NCBI GenBank assembly: GCA_947624245.1
Contig: CANQJL010000013.1
Location: 1-64,000, forward strand
DNA: 64,000 nt
Direction of reading: 5' to 3'
Source of the DNA: an uncultured Acetatifactor sp.
GTDB taxonomy: Bacteria > Bacillota > Clostridia > Lachnospirales > Lachnospiraceae
In this document: positions 1 to 7,014 of the stretch, piece by piece
How positions within the stretch are numbered: the stretch's first letter is position 1
How the letters are laid out: every line of letters begins with the position of its first letter
Made by a program: the position numbers and the translations under genes
The notes under the pieces: model-generated
Databases searched by the model: none
What the model was told of the DNA's origin: nothing
Seen by the model: only the letters and a program-made list of their open reading frames with translations

Positions 1-2
1 CT

Positions 3-56
3 CTTGGATGGAAGACTCCTTCTCAGGTGCTGAAGGATTATAAGGGCAGAGTGTAA
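3..56 (+). CDS. C-terminal tail of a transposase/integrase-like protein (partial, runs off left edge)
   Basis: The first bases read in frame as LGWKTPSQVLKDYKGRV and then a TAA stop. The pattern LG-[YWF]-[KR]-TP followed by an aliphatic/aromatic stretch is the usual C-terminal end of DDE transposases of the IS30 and IS3 kind. Only 17 codons are visible, so the family cannot be fixed. No inverted repeat could be confirmed between the stop and the GH51 gene. The call is inferred from a short motif; a chance reading frame is the main alternative. Confidence 0.4.
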   Translation, partial: LGWKTPSQVLKDYKGRV

Positions 57-119
57 CATATGTTTGACAAACCTACATTATGAAAAAATATAAAGTTTTT
101 ATAAAATTTTATTACAGAA

Positions 120-2096
120 TCAAAAAACTTTTATTCTTATCACCGAAAAGCTCATAGGAGAAAGATCCAGAGACCCTGCAAAGGGAATCGTCTCGCTCTT
201 TACGGACACCCGCTCCGGCGCTTCGAGAGTATTGCGGTCCGCCTCGTCTCCGGCAAGCATCTGCCGCTGCGCCTGCGCAGCCGCCTTCCACCCGTCCGGC
301 AGCAGCAATCGGATCTCCTTTGCCGCCGCGTTGTGATTGACCGCCTTCACGATCAGCTCCCCGCACCTTTCGTCCAAAGTCACGTTGATATAGATGTGTT
401 CCTCCGCAAAGCCCTTCTCCTGCCCCTCCATGGGCACCGTGACCGTACCGGAATTTTCACTGTACATTTTCTGCACATAGTAGCTGGGCGTTCCGTAGGC
501 GCGCCGCTCGTCGAACCAGATCAGATTCGGCGTCCACTGTGCATATCCCACGCGGGCGAACAGGGGCGCATAGGACGCCATCACCACCAGATCCGCATTG
601 CGCTCCACGCCGGTCAGAAAAGCCGCCTCCGCCAGCGCGCCTCCCAGCGTATTCGCCGCGGTCTTGTCCCCCTCGTCATACGCGGGGTGCGCCGCGTACT
701 CTCCGGAGAAGACCTTCACCTCTCTGGAATAATTGTCATAGAAATCCACATGGTCGTAGAACCAGTCCGGTTTCATGTAATAATGTTCGTCCACCGCATA
801 GCAGAACCGGGGATTCTCCCTTCCCCTGCCGTAGTAGAACTCCCATGCGCCGCGGTGATGCTGTGACGTAACGTCCGGCCCGGCGGAACCGATCAGACGG
901 ATCTGCGGATATCTTTCATGTATGGCCCTTTCAAATGCATCGTAGCGCTTAAAGAACTTTGTCTTCGGAGTCTCCCACTGTTCGTTGCCGATGCCCAGCA
1001 TATCGAGGCCGAAGGGCGCAGAATGTCCCATTTTCGCGCGAAGGCCGCCCCAATAGGTGTCCTCGCCGCCGTTGGCGAACTCGATCAGATCCAGCGCGTC
1101 CTGCACAAATTCCCTGAATGCGGGATCGGACGGCTCCACCAGCTCATAAGACTGGAACTGGCACGCCAGCCCTACGGAAAGCACCGGAAGCGGCTTCGCG
1201 CCGATCAGCTCGCACAGCAGAAAATATTCGTAGTAGCCGAGCCCCAGCGTCTGATTGTAATGGGACCAGACGGAACACCAGCCGTTCTCCTCCGATGCGT
1301 CCGAGGTGGCCCACCGGTTAAAGTTGGGACGGCGCTCCTCCGTCGATCCCACGCTGTCCTTCCAGCGATAGCGGTTCTCCAGAGTACAGCCCTCCACCAC
1401 GCACCCTCCCGGGAAGCGCAGAAATCCCGGCTTCAGGTCTCTCAGCATCTCGAAAAGGTCCCTGCGGAAGACGCCTGCCACGGCGTCACCCGGCATCATG
1501 GAAATAAAATCGAACTCCACGGTACCGGGGCAGGTGAGGGCGATCACGAACAGAGCGCCCTCCGTATCCTGCGACGGTGTCAGCACCGTCTCGTACTTCT
1601 GCCATTTCTGCCAGCTGTCCTTGGGCGCATGTACACAGGATACCGTCGCCTTGCCGCAGCATCCCCCGCCCATCTCCACGCGGACTTCAAAATCTCCCTC
1701 GTAGGCCGCCGCCCTGGCATAGAACGAGACACGGTATTTCTGCCCCTTTTTCAGGAACAGGCCCCGATAGGCCTTGTTGGAAAAGCCCTGCCCCGCACAG
1801 AATGCCGTAAATCGCAGATAATGGGGATTGTTCCTGTGGACCGGGCTCCCCGAGACATACTCCATTCTGCCCTCGCCGTTTTGCCCGGTGGCGGACCAGC
1901 CGTACCCGCAATCCTGCCGGGCATAAAAGTCCCCGTTCTTCCCGCAGCACTCCTGAAATTCAAAGGCCCTGTTCTCTATCAGCTCCGCGTACAGGCCTCC
2001 GTCCGCCCCGTAGTTGATATCCTCGAAGAACAGTCCGATTCTGTCCTTTGCAATGGCGGCTCCTCTTTTTTCGGTAATCTTAAGCTCCATGGTCAT
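120..2096 (-). CDS. GH51 alpha-L-arabinofuranosidase, intracellular
   Basis: Hydrolyses terminal alpha-L-arabinofuranosyl residues from arabinoxylan or arabinan fragments. The 658-residue protein has no signal peptide, so it should act in the cytoplasm on imported oligosaccharides. It is the long GH51 form: an N-terminal GH51 strand, an inserted carbohydrate-binding-like beta domain (about residues 70-205), then the catalytic barrel and a C-terminal beta domain. The acid/base is Glu372 in GIGNEQW and the nucleophile is Glu466 in FSGEY, both intact. AGGAGG lies 4 nt before the first ATG and 10 nt before a second ATG two codons in, so the exact start is uncertain by two residues. The gene stands alone next to a transposase tail; no transporter or second glycosidase accompanies it. 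Confidence 0.93.
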   Translation of the reverse strand: MTMELKITEKRGAAIAKDRIGLFFEDINYGADGGLYAELIENRAFEFQECCGKNGDFYARQDCGYGWSATGQNGEGRMEYVSGSPVHRNNPHYLRFTAFCAGQGFSNKAYRGLFLKKGQKYRVSFYARAAAYEGDFEVRVEMGGGCCGKATVSCVHAPKDSWQKWQKYETVLTPSQDTEGALFVIALTCPGTVEFDFISMMPGDAVAGVFRRDLFEMLRDLKPGFLRFPGGCVVEGCTLENRYRWKDSVGSTEERRPNFNRWATSDASEENGWCSVWSHYNQTLGLGYYEYFLLCELIGAKPLPVLSVGLACQFQSYELVEPSDPAFREFVQDALDLIEFANGGEDTYWGGLRAKMGHSAPFGLDMLGIGNEQWETPKTKFFKRYDAFERAIHERYPQIRLIGSAGPDVTSQHHRGAWEFYYGRGRENPRFCYAVDEHYYMKPDWFYDHVDFYDNYSREVKVFSGEYAAHPAYDEGDKTAANTLGGALAEAAFLTGVERNADLVVMASYAPLFARVGYAQWTPNLIWFDERRAYGTPSYYVQKMYSENSGTVTVPMEGQEKGFAEEHIYINVTLDERCGELIVKAVNHNAAAKEIRLLLPDGWKAAAQAQRQMLAGDEADRNTLEAPERVSVKSETIPFAGSLDLSPMSFSVIRIKVF

Positions 2097-2111
2097 GAAT
2101 CCTCCTAAAAA

Positions 2112-3197
2112 CTATTCTTTGATCGGGGCCGGCGAAAGAAGCGAGATACACTTCTCGGACAACCGGCGATACCCTGTCACTTTCTTCAACAGCTCCAGCA
2201 CAATCGCCACGCCCAGGCTCGTCCCCAGAAGCACCAGAAGGATAAGCCAGTCCCTGTGGAAGGAATAAATGAAATCCGTATAAAAATAATAATAGATAAA
2301 GGTGTGCGTCAGAAAAATATTCATGGAGTATTTTCCCAAAAAGGCCAGCACCTTACTGAGGACCGGCACCAAACAGATGCCGTAAAAAATCATGCAGGGA
2401 ATCGTAAATGCCAACAGGTATCCGAAAATCATATTTACATAGACCGCCAAGCCGTAGCAAAGACCAAAGAGCACCACGCACAACGCGAACCTTGCGGCGC
2501 GGGCCTTTTTATCCTTTGCGGGAGCGAACCAGCCCTCATAGGCAAATGCGATTCCAAGGACGGCGCTGGGAAGAAGTTCCGCAAACAGCACGATATTGCT
2601 CACGGTCAGAGTGACGGCAGGAAGCAGACAGAACACAGGAAGCAGCAGATACCGAAATTTCCGGTACAAAAGGTAGAGCATAGGCATGGTAAAAATGAGC
2701 AGCACCGCATAGGACAAATACCACCATGTCACATTTATCGTAGGAATGCCGCAGTATGCCGCAAGTCCCAGCGCATCTACCGCCATTCGAAGAAGCAGCC
2801 GAATCGGATTCCCGAGCCCTTCCACAGCATACAGGGCGGGGATACTTGTCCCCATGACAAGTCCGCTGTAAAGAAGCGCCGGCACATAAACGAACCACAC
2901 CGAAAGCATCACCTTGAGCCATCTGCGCACGCTCAGTGCCGCCAGCTCTCTCGGGCCCGCATTCGGATCCTTCTGAAAGGATTTGGTCATGCCGTAGGCG
3001 GACAGAAAAGCAAACCCCGCGATACATATTTTGCAGAACATCACCATGTTGTTCATGGTACCGCGATTTCCGATCAGGGTCTGCACACCGTAGCGTTCCA
3101 CTGCATCTCCTAAGAAAACATGATGGAATAACAGCATCAGGACCAGTACGCCCTTTGTCATATTTGTGTGCTCTTTTGTAAATTCACCGTTTCCCAT
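2112..3197 (-). CDS. Acyltransferase family 3 membrane protein
   Basis: Integral membrane O-acyltransferase of the acyltransferase-3 type, a family that transfers acetyl or other acyl groups to surface sugars or small molecules. The 361-residue product has about ten hydrophobic segments, with the family's early His-containing helix (LLFHHVF) near the N-terminus and a C-terminal run of helices. I chose the ATG at 3197 because GGAGAG sits 8 nt before it; an upstream ATG at 3218 has no convincing ribosome site. It lies 15 nt upstream of the GH51 gene, so the two may be co-transcribed. A promoter-hairpin arrangement lies upstream (3277-3426). The substrate cannot be read from sequence. Confidence 0.8.
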   Translation of the reverse strand: MGNGEFTKEHTNMTKGVLVLMLLFHHVFLGDAVERYGVQTLIGNRGTMNNMVMFCKICIAGFAFLSAYGMTKSFQKDPNAGPRELAALSVRRWLKVMLSVWFVYVPALLYSGLVMGTSIPALYAVEGLGNPIRLLLRMAVDALGLAAYCGIPTINVTWWYLSYAVLLIFTMPMLYLLYRKFRYLLLPVFCLLPAVTLTVSNIVLFAELLPSAVLGIAFAYEGWFAPAKDKKARAARFALCVVLFGLCYGLAVYVNMIFGYLLAFTIPCMIFYGICLVPVLSKVLAFLGKYSMNIFLTHTFIYYYFYTDFIYSFHRDWLILLVLLGTSLGVAIVLELLKKVTGYRRLSEKCISLLSPAPIKE

Positions 3198-3276
3198 ACC
3201 GTTTTCTCTCCATGTCATTCTTTTCGAGGATATCCTTCAAAGTTTAAATTCCTGCCACAATTTCCTATCCGTATAA

Positions 3277-3311
3277 AAAACGCCGCAAAACCAATGATTT
3301 TACGGCGTTTT
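3277..3311 (-). terminator. Rho-independent terminator-like hairpin
   Basis: Arms 3277-3290 and 3298-3311 pair over 14 bp with one G-T wobble around a 7-nt loop. On the minus strand the hairpin is followed by a run of six T. It lies downstream of the lipoprotein gene but also between the promoter at 3398-3426 and the acyltransferase gene, so it could terminate the first or attenuate the second. Confidence 0.75.
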
Positions 3312-3397
3312 CCGCATTTTGCACCATAAAAGCTCAACTTATGCACATATCCCGCACGCCTTTCCTCTTTCCTCATACTCGGCGCGCGATTTCTCTA

Positions 3398-3426
3398 ATC
3401 ATACCATTTCCCCCGCCATTTGTAAA
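3398..3426 (-). promoter_or_regulatory. Sigma-A-type promoter, minus strand
   Basis: TTTACA (3421-3426) and TATGAT (3398-3403) are 17 nt apart. The predicted transcript starts near 3391, meets the hairpin at 3311-3277 after about 80 nt, and otherwise leads to the acyltransferase gene at 3197. The remainder of the 307-bp gap 3198-3504 shows nothing else I can support. Confidence 0.55.
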
Positions 3427-3504
3427 GCGTTCTGCAGGGCAGGCGCCTTCAGATCAGGCAGTGTCGGATTCTTTCAGAGCCGCAGCAAAAATACAGGCTT
3501 CGGA

Positions 3505-4344
3505 TCACGGGAGCCAGGAGATGTTCACGGCCTCCATCTGATTTGTGTTCTTGTTAAATTCAAAGGAATATCCGCTCTGCCCCATGTAGATCTCGGAGTC
3601 CACATAGTACTTGACATTATTATATTCATCGATCTCCGTGGCATTGCCGTTATTTTCCAAAAGCTGCTCCTTGGTCAGCGTAAACGGGAAGGAAAAGCAC
3701 ACCTCCTCCTGAGCATCGGCGATCTGAGCCGTGATCTCCTCATTCATGCTGTCCTCATAGTCCGGCTGGGGAACGTAGATCGTATACCATCTCACGGAAC
3801 AAAGCAGGCATTCCGCCTCGCTGATACTGTCGTCCGTCATATTGAGGAAGGAGAACTGCATCCAGACATAGTCGTTGATCTCCACACTGTATCTGCCTGT
3901 CTCATAATTGCTGTTCACATTGTTGCCGGCGTTCTTCAGCTCGGCTTCGTCGAACGGAATGCCGCCGTCGATCATATCCTGCAGCGTGCTCTCTCCGAGC
4001 GTAAATATCTGTCCCTTATAGGCGAAGCATCTCTTCTCAAGGTCGGCATAATCCTCGCTCAGTCCCTCCACGGGAACAAAAGGCTTCGGCTGTGACGCCA
4101 CCTCTTCCGCCTGCGCGTCCTCCGGCTCGGAGCTTGCCGCCTCGTTCGTCTCCTCTGTCCCCGAATCCCGCTCCTGTGTCTCCTCCGCGTCCGACTCTTT
4201 TGTTTCCAGGGTCTCGCTTTGGTCGGCCTCGCTCTCAGAGACGCTCTGCATTTCCCCCGCGGCGCCTCTTCCTGCGCAGCCCGTCATCAGGCACAGCACA
4301 GCCGCAGCGGTGAGGATTCCCTGTAGTTCTTTTCTTCTTTTCAT
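3505..4344 (-). CDS. Secreted lipoprotein of unknown function
   Basis: Not recognised by function. The 279-residue product begins with a lipoprotein signal peptide: basic MKRRK, a hydrophobic core and the lipobox LMTGC with the lipidated Cys at residue 23. A Glu/Ser/Thr-rich, strongly acidic linker follows (about 24-85), then a mixed alpha/beta domain (about 86-279) rich in Tyr and Asn. The ATG at 4344 is chosen because AGGAG lies 7 nt upstream and the signal peptide starts exactly there; the frame is open further upstream without a ribosome site. It follows the membrane-anchored protein at 4474-5781 in the same direction, and both look like exported, linker-tethered ligand-binding proteins. 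Confidence 0.75.
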   Translation of the reverse strand: MKRRKELQGILTAAAVLCLMTGCAGRGAAGEMQSVSESEADQSETLETKESDAEETQERDSGTEETNEAASSEPEDAQAEEVASQPKPFVPVEGLSEDYADLEKRCFAYKGQIFTLGESTLQDMIDGGIPFDEAELKNAGNNVNSNYETGRYSVEINDYVWMQFSFLNMTDDSISEAECLLCSVRWYTIYVPQPDYEDSMNEEITAQIADAQEEVCFSFPFTLTKEQLLENNGNATEIDEYNNVKYYVDSEIYMGQSGYSFEFNKNTNQMEAVNISWLP

Positions 4345-4473
4345 ACTTTTTCTCCTTTTTCTTTTCTTTTTTGCATCTCGGTCTGCGGTCGGCCGGTCCT
4401 GCCGCACAGGCCCTGCGCCGGTCCGAAGAGCAGAGATACCGCAAAAGGAATTATCAGGAGAAAAGGCTGTTCT

Positions 4474-5781
4474 TCACAAGCGAAATCTGGTTGCTGATGC
4501 GCAACGAACGGTTGATTGCGGCGAAAAAGCCTGATTTTCCGCCGCCTCTGTCTCTGTGATATCATAGATGTCAAGATAGTACAGTTCGTCCAATACCTCA
4601 GGGCGGTCGTCCGCGAATCCGCAGATACAGAAAATATCTCCGTTCTCCAGATCGCAGTACGCCTCAAAGTAATAGTGGGTCAGTTTTTTTGTTTTCCCGT
4701 ACTCCAGCACGGAATAGGTGTCATAATAAAACGTGCGGCCGCCCCATTCGATCTCTCCCTGTTCCATGGTTTCGGAAAGTCGGGAGGAGACAGATGAGCG
4801 CACCATATCCTCCGCTGTCAGCCACGTGTAGTTCAGCGTGTTTATCCGGATATAGATCTGTTCGTCCGTGTCAAGATAGGTCTTGCCGGTCAGATCGTCG
4901 AAAACGATCTGACTGTTCTCCGGCAGCCTGTAGGAGACGATCCACTCCCCGTCACCGCAGAGGATCGAATCCTCCGAACGATATGCTCCGTTGGGGTCAA
5001 GGTTCTCATCCTCCATCCAGAGGGTGCCGGCAGGGTCGTCCCGCTCCTTGGTGGGAACCGCCCGGACAAGCACATTGAGCGCCGCCGCCTCCGCCTCTTC
5101 GTACATACGGCTGCGACGCTTCGTCTCAAGCTTTTCCATATCGATCCCGTCAAAGCGGAGCACCGCCAGAAAGCGCCTTCCGGCGTCCGCGGGGAACAGC
5201 AGCACTTCATAAAAGGAGCGATCAAAATCACTTCCCCTCTCGTCCGCCATACTGATGGCATATCGGATATAGGTCTGTCCGTCCCTGTCCAGCAGCTGCG
5301 GTTCTTCCTCGATCCGATAGCCCGAATCCGTCAAAGACTTTTTCTTGCTGTCCATGCGCTCCCACAGCTCCTCAACGGTATCGTCCTCGATATCGATCTG
5401 AATCAGGTATTCGTCCTGCTGTCTGATGTTCATGCAGCCGCTCTCATGGACACATGCCATTCCCTTTTCCGGCACGGCGAATTTCATGCCTTTGAAGACA
5501 ATCTCCCATGCCTCGGACATATTTGCGCCATTTTCGGCGCCTGCCGTATCTTCTCCGTCCGATCCGGCGCCTGCCGTATATTCTCCGTCCGATCCGGCGT
5601 CTGCTGTGTATTCTCCGTCCGATCCGGCGTCTGCTGTGTATTCTCCGCCGCTGCCGTCCTTATTTTCTCCGTCTGTTCTCCCGAAGGAGAGAATGCCCGA
5701 AAACCACAGACCCATAAATGCGGCAAGCAGAAATACTGACACCGCCGCTGCCGCACAGCCCCATCTCCACCTGCCGCTCAT
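4474..5781 (-). CDS. Membrane-anchored extracellular protein with 10-residue repeats
   Basis: Function unknown. The 435-residue protein has a short N-terminal cytoplasmic stretch, one transmembrane segment (about residues 8-30) and a low-complexity linker carrying about three and a half copies of the decapeptide GSDGEYTADA (about 38-80). A large mixed alpha/beta region follows that should lie outside the cell. Its start ATG overlaps the stop of the upstream XRE regulator as ATGA, so the two are translationally coupled and probably work together. The repeat should make linker length variable between strains. A membrane-tethered binding or stress-sensing role is an inference from layout only. 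Confidence 0.7.
   Translation of the reverse strand: MSGRWRWGCAAAAVSVFLLAAFMGLWFSGILSFGRTDGENKDGSGGEYTADAGSDGEYTADAGSDGEYTAGAGSDGEDTAGAENGANMSEAWEIVFKGMKFAVPEKGMACVHESGCMNIRQQDEYLIQIDIEDDTVEELWERMDSKKKSLTDSGYRIEEEPQLLDRDGQTYIRYAISMADERGSDFDRSFYEVLLFPADAGRRFLAVLRFDGIDMEKLETKRRSRMYEEAEAAALNVLVRAVPTKERDDPAGTLWMEDENLDPNGAYRSEDSILCGDGEWIVSYRLPENSQIVFDDLTGKTYLDTDEQIYIRINTLNYTWLTAEDMVRSSVSSRLSETMEQGEIEWGGRTFYYDTYSVLEYGKTKKLTHYYFEAYCDLENGDIFCICGFADDRPEVLDELYYLDIYDITETEAAENQAFSPQSTVRCASATRFRL
5551..5640. repeat. Three perfect-length 30-bp tandem repeats, in frame
   Basis: Units 5551-5580, 5581-5610 and 5611-5640, with partial units on both sides (5531-5550 and 5641 onward). They encode the acidic decapeptide linker of the membrane-anchored protein. 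The length is a multiple of three, so copy-number change keeps the frame. Confidence 0.9.
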
Positions 5782-6464
5782 GATTTCTCCTTTCCCTTCC
5801 GCTCATTCGTCATACGCACCTTTGCCGCACATGATATTTCCCCTATACAGAGCAGGAACAGAAGCAGAAAAAGGAGCGTCAGTACAAGGAATGCTGCCAG
5901 CGTGCCGATATTGTAATCGTAGAATATTCCATTCTGTTCCTCGTTGGTATAACACTCGATATAATCCCCCTGACGGATACCGTCCGCGTCCAGCCACAAC
6001 GTCCTTACGACCTTGCGGCCCACATCGTCATAAATCCCAAGATCCGCTTTGGTATACTGTCTGTAGACCCTCTCCACCTTGGCCTGCTCCAAAAGATCGT
6101 CGTCCTTCGGCCGGGGATAACGCATCAGAAAGACCGCAAGGGCCACCGCACAGAACACAAAGGCTCCGCCCAGCAGCACCGCCATACTGTACAGCCGCAG
6201 ACGGGACAATCTGCCGCGCGTTCTCTCGGCAGACTCTGCCTGCTCCTCCCCGGGCGCGGCTTCCTCCCTGCCGTACAGAAATTCCGTGATACTGACATGG
6301 AGGATCTCACAGATGTCTGCCAGCTTGTCCAGATCCGGATAGGCCTTATCCAGCTCCCATTTGGAGACCGCCTGTCGGGTCACGCCCACCTTTGCGGCAA
6401 ATTCCTCCTGGGTCAGGTTGGCCGCCCTGCGGTATTCCTGTATCTTATCTCCGATCAACAGCAT
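5778..6464 (-). CDS. XRE-family transcriptional regulator with two transmembrane segments
   Basis: DNA-binding regulator. Residues 5-60 form a classic Cro/C1-type helix-turn-helix (ANLTQEEFAAKVGVTRQAVS). After a charged linker come two hydrophobic helices (about 92-113 and 185-210) and a basic tail. In this family the membrane part is thought to place the regulator at the membrane to sense envelope state or a neighbouring protein. The downstream gene for an anchored extracellular protein overlaps it by 4 nt (ATGA), which supports a joint role. A promoter with TTGAAT and TATCCT lies at 6508-6536. The total length of 228 residues suits the XRE-plus-membrane class common in clostridia. Confidence 0.85.
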   Translation of the reverse strand: MLLIGDKIQEYRRAANLTQEEFAAKVGVTRQAVSKWELDKAYPDLDKLADICEILHVSITEFLYGREEAAPGEEQAESAERTRGRLSRLRLYSMAVLLGGAFVFCAVALAVFLMRYPRPKDDDLLEQAKVERVYRQYTKADLGIYDDVGRKVVRTLWLDADGIRQGDYIECYTNEEQNGIFYDYNIGTLAAFLVLTLLFLLLFLLCIGEISCAAKVRMTNERKGKEKS

Positions 6465-6507
6465 AACTCGTCGTCTCCTTCAAAAACGGCTCTGCGCTTT
6501 CGTTTAT

Positions 6508-6536
6508 AGGATATCACCCCCTATGGGAAAATTCAA
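6508..6536 (-). promoter_or_regulatory. Promoter of the XRE regulator operon
   Basis: TTGAAT (6531-6536), 17-nt spacer, TATCCT (6508-6513), about 45 nt before the XRE start codon. Confidence 0.5.
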
Positions 6537-6627
6537 TTACATTTCAGACATGGCTTAACACACATTCCGGACGCTGTCCTTCCCTTGCATAGTTACAATA
6601 CATTTAGACCGAATATTAAATACTTAA

Positions 6628-6656
6628 TTGCAAGTCAAAGTCACTTATGATATACT
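6628..6656 (+). promoter_or_regulatory. Promoter of the holin-like toxin mRNA
   Basis: TTGCAA (6628-6633), 17-nt spacer, TATACT (6651-6656); start expected near 6663. It closely resembles, over spacer as well as boxes, the antisense promoter at 6931-6959. Confidence 0.75.
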
Positions 6657-6747
6657 ATATGACATGGGAAACCAGAGAGCCGGGCGGCTTACCCTCTTTT
6701 TTAATCGGAGGGGCTAACCCTCCAGACGAAAGAAAGGAGGGATACCA

Positions 6748-6837
6748 ATGATTACATATTCTGATCTAATTCAGATAGGTATATTCATTGTAGCCCTCAT
6801 AGGATTGTGTTACACAATCTTTAAGGGCAGAAAATAG
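6748..6837 (+). CDS. Putative holin-like toxin, 29 residues (type I toxin-antitoxin)
   Basis: Small hydrophobic peptide beginning MITYSDLIQIG, with one membrane-spanning helix (about residues 7-24) and a basic end (FKGRK). The N-terminal M-x-x-Y-x-x-L pattern, length and basic tail match the Firmicutes holin-like toxin group related to TxpA/BsrG. Such peptides insert in the membrane and depolarise it. A strong ribosome site (GGAGGG, 6736-6741) lies 6 nt before the ATG. The gene sits alone in a 550-bp gap with its own promoter (6628-6656), a long leader and a convergent antisense promoter (6931-6959), which is the layout of a type I toxin gene. The family call is from pattern recognition, not a database search. 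Confidence 0.78.
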   Translation: MITYSDLIQIGIFIVALIGLCYTIFKGRK

Positions 6838-6924
6838 CCGCCACTACTGCAATAGTGACGGCTGTTGAAATGTAACATGCCATAGTTACTTGGGGTAGCC
6901 GCTTCTCTGGCTTTCCCGCTTTCT
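6831..6924 (-). ncRNA. Predicted antisense antitoxin RNA of the holin-like toxin
   Basis: A minus-strand promoter at 6931-6959 should start an RNA near 6924. It runs into the hairpin at 6863-6836, which on this strand is followed by ATTTT, giving an RNA of roughly 95 nt. It overlaps the last codon and 3' region of the toxin mRNA, as RatA does with txpA. No open reading frame of note lies in it. The RNA itself is inferred; only promoter, hairpin and position are seen. Confidence 0.6.
6836..6863 (-). terminator. Hairpin at the toxin 3' end; terminator for the antisense RNA
   Basis: Arms 6836-6846 and 6853-6863 pair over 11 positions with one C-A mismatch and a 6-nt loop. T-rich sequence follows only on the minus strand, so toxin mRNA may read through it. 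Confidence 0.6.
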
Positions 6925-6930
6925 ATTCAT

Positions 6931-6959
6931 AATATAACATAAGACTTTTATCATTGCAA
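6931..6959 (-). promoter_or_regulatory. Promoter of the antisense antitoxin RNA
   Basis: TTGCAA (6954-6959), 17-nt spacer, TATATT (6931-6936), on the minus strand. The spacer shares AGTC and CTTATG blocks with the toxin promoter. Confidence 0.72.
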
Positions 6960-7014
6960 GTGTCATTTAAAGGAGGATTCGTGCATCAATCGCCGTCTTC
7001 TTCAGACAAACCGC

